Shown: positions 62,409-64,000 of the stretch, piece after piece
Numbering within the stretch: position 1 is the stretch's first letter
How the letters are laid out: each line of letters begins with the position of its first letter
From: SB11 sp943370295
GTDB lineage: Bacteria > Bacteroidota > Bacteroidia > UBA8524
Direction of reading: 5' to 3'
DNA: 64,000 nt
NCBI GenBank assembly: GCA_943370295.1
Contig: CALRQL020000004.1
Span: forward strand, 124,001-188,000
Position numbers and translations under genes: made by a program
Notes under the pieces: generated by a model
The model's input: the letters and a program-made list of their open reading frames with translations, nothing else
Databases searched by the model: none
What the model was told of the DNA's origin: nothing

Positions 62409-63509
62409 ATGTTGGAAACTAAAGAAAACATTCAGGCCACACAGGTTGACCTATTTGGGCAACTTTCTACGTTCGATCACGAACAAGTAGTTTTTTGCCA
62501 AGACAACCACACCGGCCTAAAAGCCATTATTGCCATACACAACACGGTTTTGGGACCGGGGTTGGGTGGTACCCGCATGTGGCTTTATAACAACGAAAAG
62601 GATGCCATAAATGATGCTTTGCGTCTTTCTCGCGGAATGACGTATAAAGCTGCCATTAGCGGATTGAACCTTGGCGGAGCAAAAGCGGTTATTATTGGCG
62701 ACGCTAAAACACAAAAGAGCGAAGCTCTTTTCCGTAAATTCGGGCGTTTTGTTGAGAACCTAAACGGTAAATACATTACTGCTGAAGACGTGAACACTAC
62801 TACCAAAGATATGGAGTACGTGAACATGGAAACTGAGCACGTTGTAGGTTTGCCCGAGTGGACAGGCGGCGGCGGCGATCCTTCGCCCGTTACGGCTTTC
62901 GGTACTTACATGGGTATGAAGGCATCTGCCAAGCAAGCATGGGGTAACGACAGTTTGGCAGGCAAAACTGTGGCAGTACAAGGTATTGGTAAAGTTGGTT
63001 TCCACTTGTTGGAGCATTTGCACAACGAGGGAGCTAAAATTTATGTTACCGACCTTAACCAAGACATCCTTAAAAAAGCTAACGAAACTTTTGGTGCTAT
63101 TGTAGTACCCGGAGATGATATTTTTGGCTTAGACGTTGATATTTTTGCACCTTGTGCTATGGGTGCCATACTGAACGACCAAACTATCCCTCAATTGAAG
63201 TGCAGCATTGTGGCCGGCGCAGCTAACAACCAACAAGCTGACGAAAAGGTACACGGACCTATGCTGAAAGAAAAAGGCATTTTGTATGCACCTGACTTTG
63301 TAATTAATGCAGGTGGTTTGATTAACGTTTACAGCGAGTGGACAGGCTACAACAAAGAGAAAGCCTACTCACAAGCTGAGAATATTTACAACACCATTTT
63401 GAACATTTATTCTCACGCTGATGCGCACAATACTCACCCGCAAGCTGCTGCAATAGCACTTGCTGAAAAGCGTATTCACGATACAATGAAACTACGTTCA
63501 ACGTATTAA
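62409..63509 (+). CDS. Glu/Leu/Phe/Val dehydrogenase, leucine-dehydrogenase type
   Basis: 366 aa from ATG 62409, matching leucine dehydrogenase length; the upstream frame from 62346 would include the promoter element. The catalytic-lysine region is GLNLGGAKAVIIGD. The Rossmann domain is VAVQGIGKVGFHLLEHLHNE, and FAPCAMGAILNDQTIPQLK with AGAANNQ is characteristic of LeuDH. It deaminates branched-chain amino acids with NAD+, feeding branched-chain fatty-acid precursors. Exact substrate is inferred. Confidence 0.9.
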   Translation: MLETKENIQATQVDLFGQLSTFDHEQVVFCQDNHTGLKAIIAIHNTVLGPGLGGTRMWLYNNEKDAINDALRLSRGMTYKAAISGLNLGGAKAVIIGDAKTQKSEALFRKFGRFVENLNGKYITAEDVNTTTKDMEYVNMETEHVVGLPEWTGGGGDPSPVTAFGTYMGMKASAKQAWGNDSLAGKTVAVQGIGKVGFHLLEHLHNEGAKIYVTDLNQDILKKANETFGAIVVPGDDIFGLDVDIFAPCAMGAILNDQTIPQLKCSIVAGAANNQQADEKVHGPMLKEKGILYAPDFVINAGGLINVYSEWTGYNKEKAYSQAENIYNTILNIYSHADAHNTHPQAAAIALAEKRIHDTMKLRSTY

Positions 63510-63530
63510 TCCATAAGATTAACCGATACT

Positions 63531-63566
63531 AAAGCCTGTGTGCATTTGCACACAGGCTTTTTTGTT
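63531..63566 (+). terminator. Strong intrinsic terminator of the dehydrogenase gene
   Basis: The stem AAAGCCTGTGTGCA / TGCACACAGGCTTT with a TT loop is followed by a T-rich run; it begins 21 bp after the stop. Confidence 0.93.
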
Positions 63567-63573
63567 TTTTGGC

Positions 63574-63900
63574 GACGGACATAAAGCCCGCCTCGAAGGT
63601 GTTCGTTTCGAATGGTTTTATACCATTCGAGGCGGAAATACCCCAAAGCCCCGAATTTTATATTCGGGGGAATTACAAATAGCAATTTCGGCGATTACAC
63701 TGAGACGGGCATAAAGCCCGCCTCTTTTGCGGGATACGTCCCGAAGGGTTTAAAACCCTTCGGGCGCTAATACTCAATAGCCCGAATTTTATATTCGGGG
63801 AATTACAAATAAGCTGTTTCGGCGATTACACTAAGACGGGCATAAAGCCCGCCGCTCTTATATCGCGCAACCCACGAATGGTTTTAAACCATTCGCGGGT
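63574..63900. repeat. Tandem array of composite palindromic repeats (about 130-bp period)
   Basis: The sequence GACGG(G/A)CATAAAGCCCGCC recurs at 63574, 63704 and 63835. Each is followed by a larger palindrome: CGAATGGTTTTATACCATTCG, CCGAAGGGTTTAAAACCCTTCGG, or the CGAATGGTTTTAAACCATTCG form. The first two units continue with CCCCGAATTTTATATTCGGGG and the linker GAATTACAAATA. The last unit lacks the third palindrome. Stems differ between units but remain self-complementary. No gene is seen between 63510 and 64000. Confidence 0.88.
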
Positions 63901-63946
63901 ATTTCAATCTCTAATCACTCACCACTAAACCCCCATAAATTAACAG

Positions 63947-63977
63947 TTGCCCATTGGCTGCTCACCAATTATATTTG
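63947..63977 (+). promoter_or_regulatory. Predicted promoter for a gene beyond the window
   Basis: TTG (63947-63949) and TATATTTG (63970-63977) are separated by 20 nt, a full match to the Bacteroidota -33/-7 arrangement. No start codon with coding sequence follows before the window ends. Confidence 0.6.
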
Positions 63978-64000
63978 CACCCTAAATTTTTTAGACCCTA

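Noticed and set aside
63574..63900. CRISPR array
   Set aside because: The repeated blocks are composite palindromes with related rather than unique intervening sequence, only two to three units exist, and there are no cas genes.

Overview
The window reads as a chromosomal segment of a Bacteroidota (Bacteroidetes) bacterium; the class cannot be fixed by eye. The reasons are: promoter-like elements of the TTG-N20-TAnnTTTG type, weak or absent Shine-Dalgarno sequences, and lineage-typical genes (fused SecDF, a DUF3276/PUR-alpha-like protein, DUF4199, DUF2141, HscB next to RseP, a leucine-dehydrogenase-type enzyme). Genes lie on both strands in short operons. No integrase, transposase, CRISPR array or rRNA was seen.

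Left flank (1-12.9 kb): a Crp/Fnr regulator cut by the window edge, a secreted SRPBCC protein with an SDR oxidoreductase, a soluble PAS histidine kinase overlapping a receiver-cNMP-HTH(Crp) response regulator, an aminotransferase / heptose-kinase-type PfkB kinase / TrkH operon, an ECF sigma and anti-sigma pair, and several small unknown genes.

Centre (12.9-39.6 kb): the main feature is a 17-gene, single-strand, near-gapless operon for an extracellular contractile injection system (eCIS, of the Afp/PVC/MAC type). In transcription order it runs: DUF4255 tube/sheath terminator, unknown 380-aa protein, two sheath proteins, two tube proteins, DUF5908 mini-protein, LysM adaptor, VgrG-like spike, PAAR tip, gp25, baseplate J (Afp11-like), Afp12-like wedge, a 1077-aa unknown in the Afp13 (fibre) slot, tape-measure family protein, AAA+ ATPase, and a 1384-aa DUF4157 (eCIS core domain) protein. 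The last protein ends in a putative His-containing nuclease-like domain and is the best cargo/toxin candidate. No phage head, terminase or lysis genes and no T6SS membrane-complex genes are present, so this is neither a prophage nor a T6SS.

Right flank (39.9-64 kb): housekeeping genes. These are PDH E1-beta, SecDF, a uridine kinase / RCK K+-channel-subunit pair, a PNPOx-family protein, a three-gene envelope cluster with Cys/His motifs, a VOC protein and AraC regulator, tRNA-Leu(CAA), RseP-HscB, pirin, Nudix, a GT-C-like membrane protein, a methyltransferase, the operon DUF4199-SRPBCC-PlsC-GatC-ABC ATPase, a DUF3276 protein, an MsbA-type exporter and a leucine-dehydrogenase-type enzyme. Two intergenic regions (53.3 kb and 63.6-63.9 kb) carry a family of palindromic elements whose stems vary but stay self-complementary around fixed AT cores. 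At 63.6 kb they form about 2.5 tandem units with a period near 130 bp.
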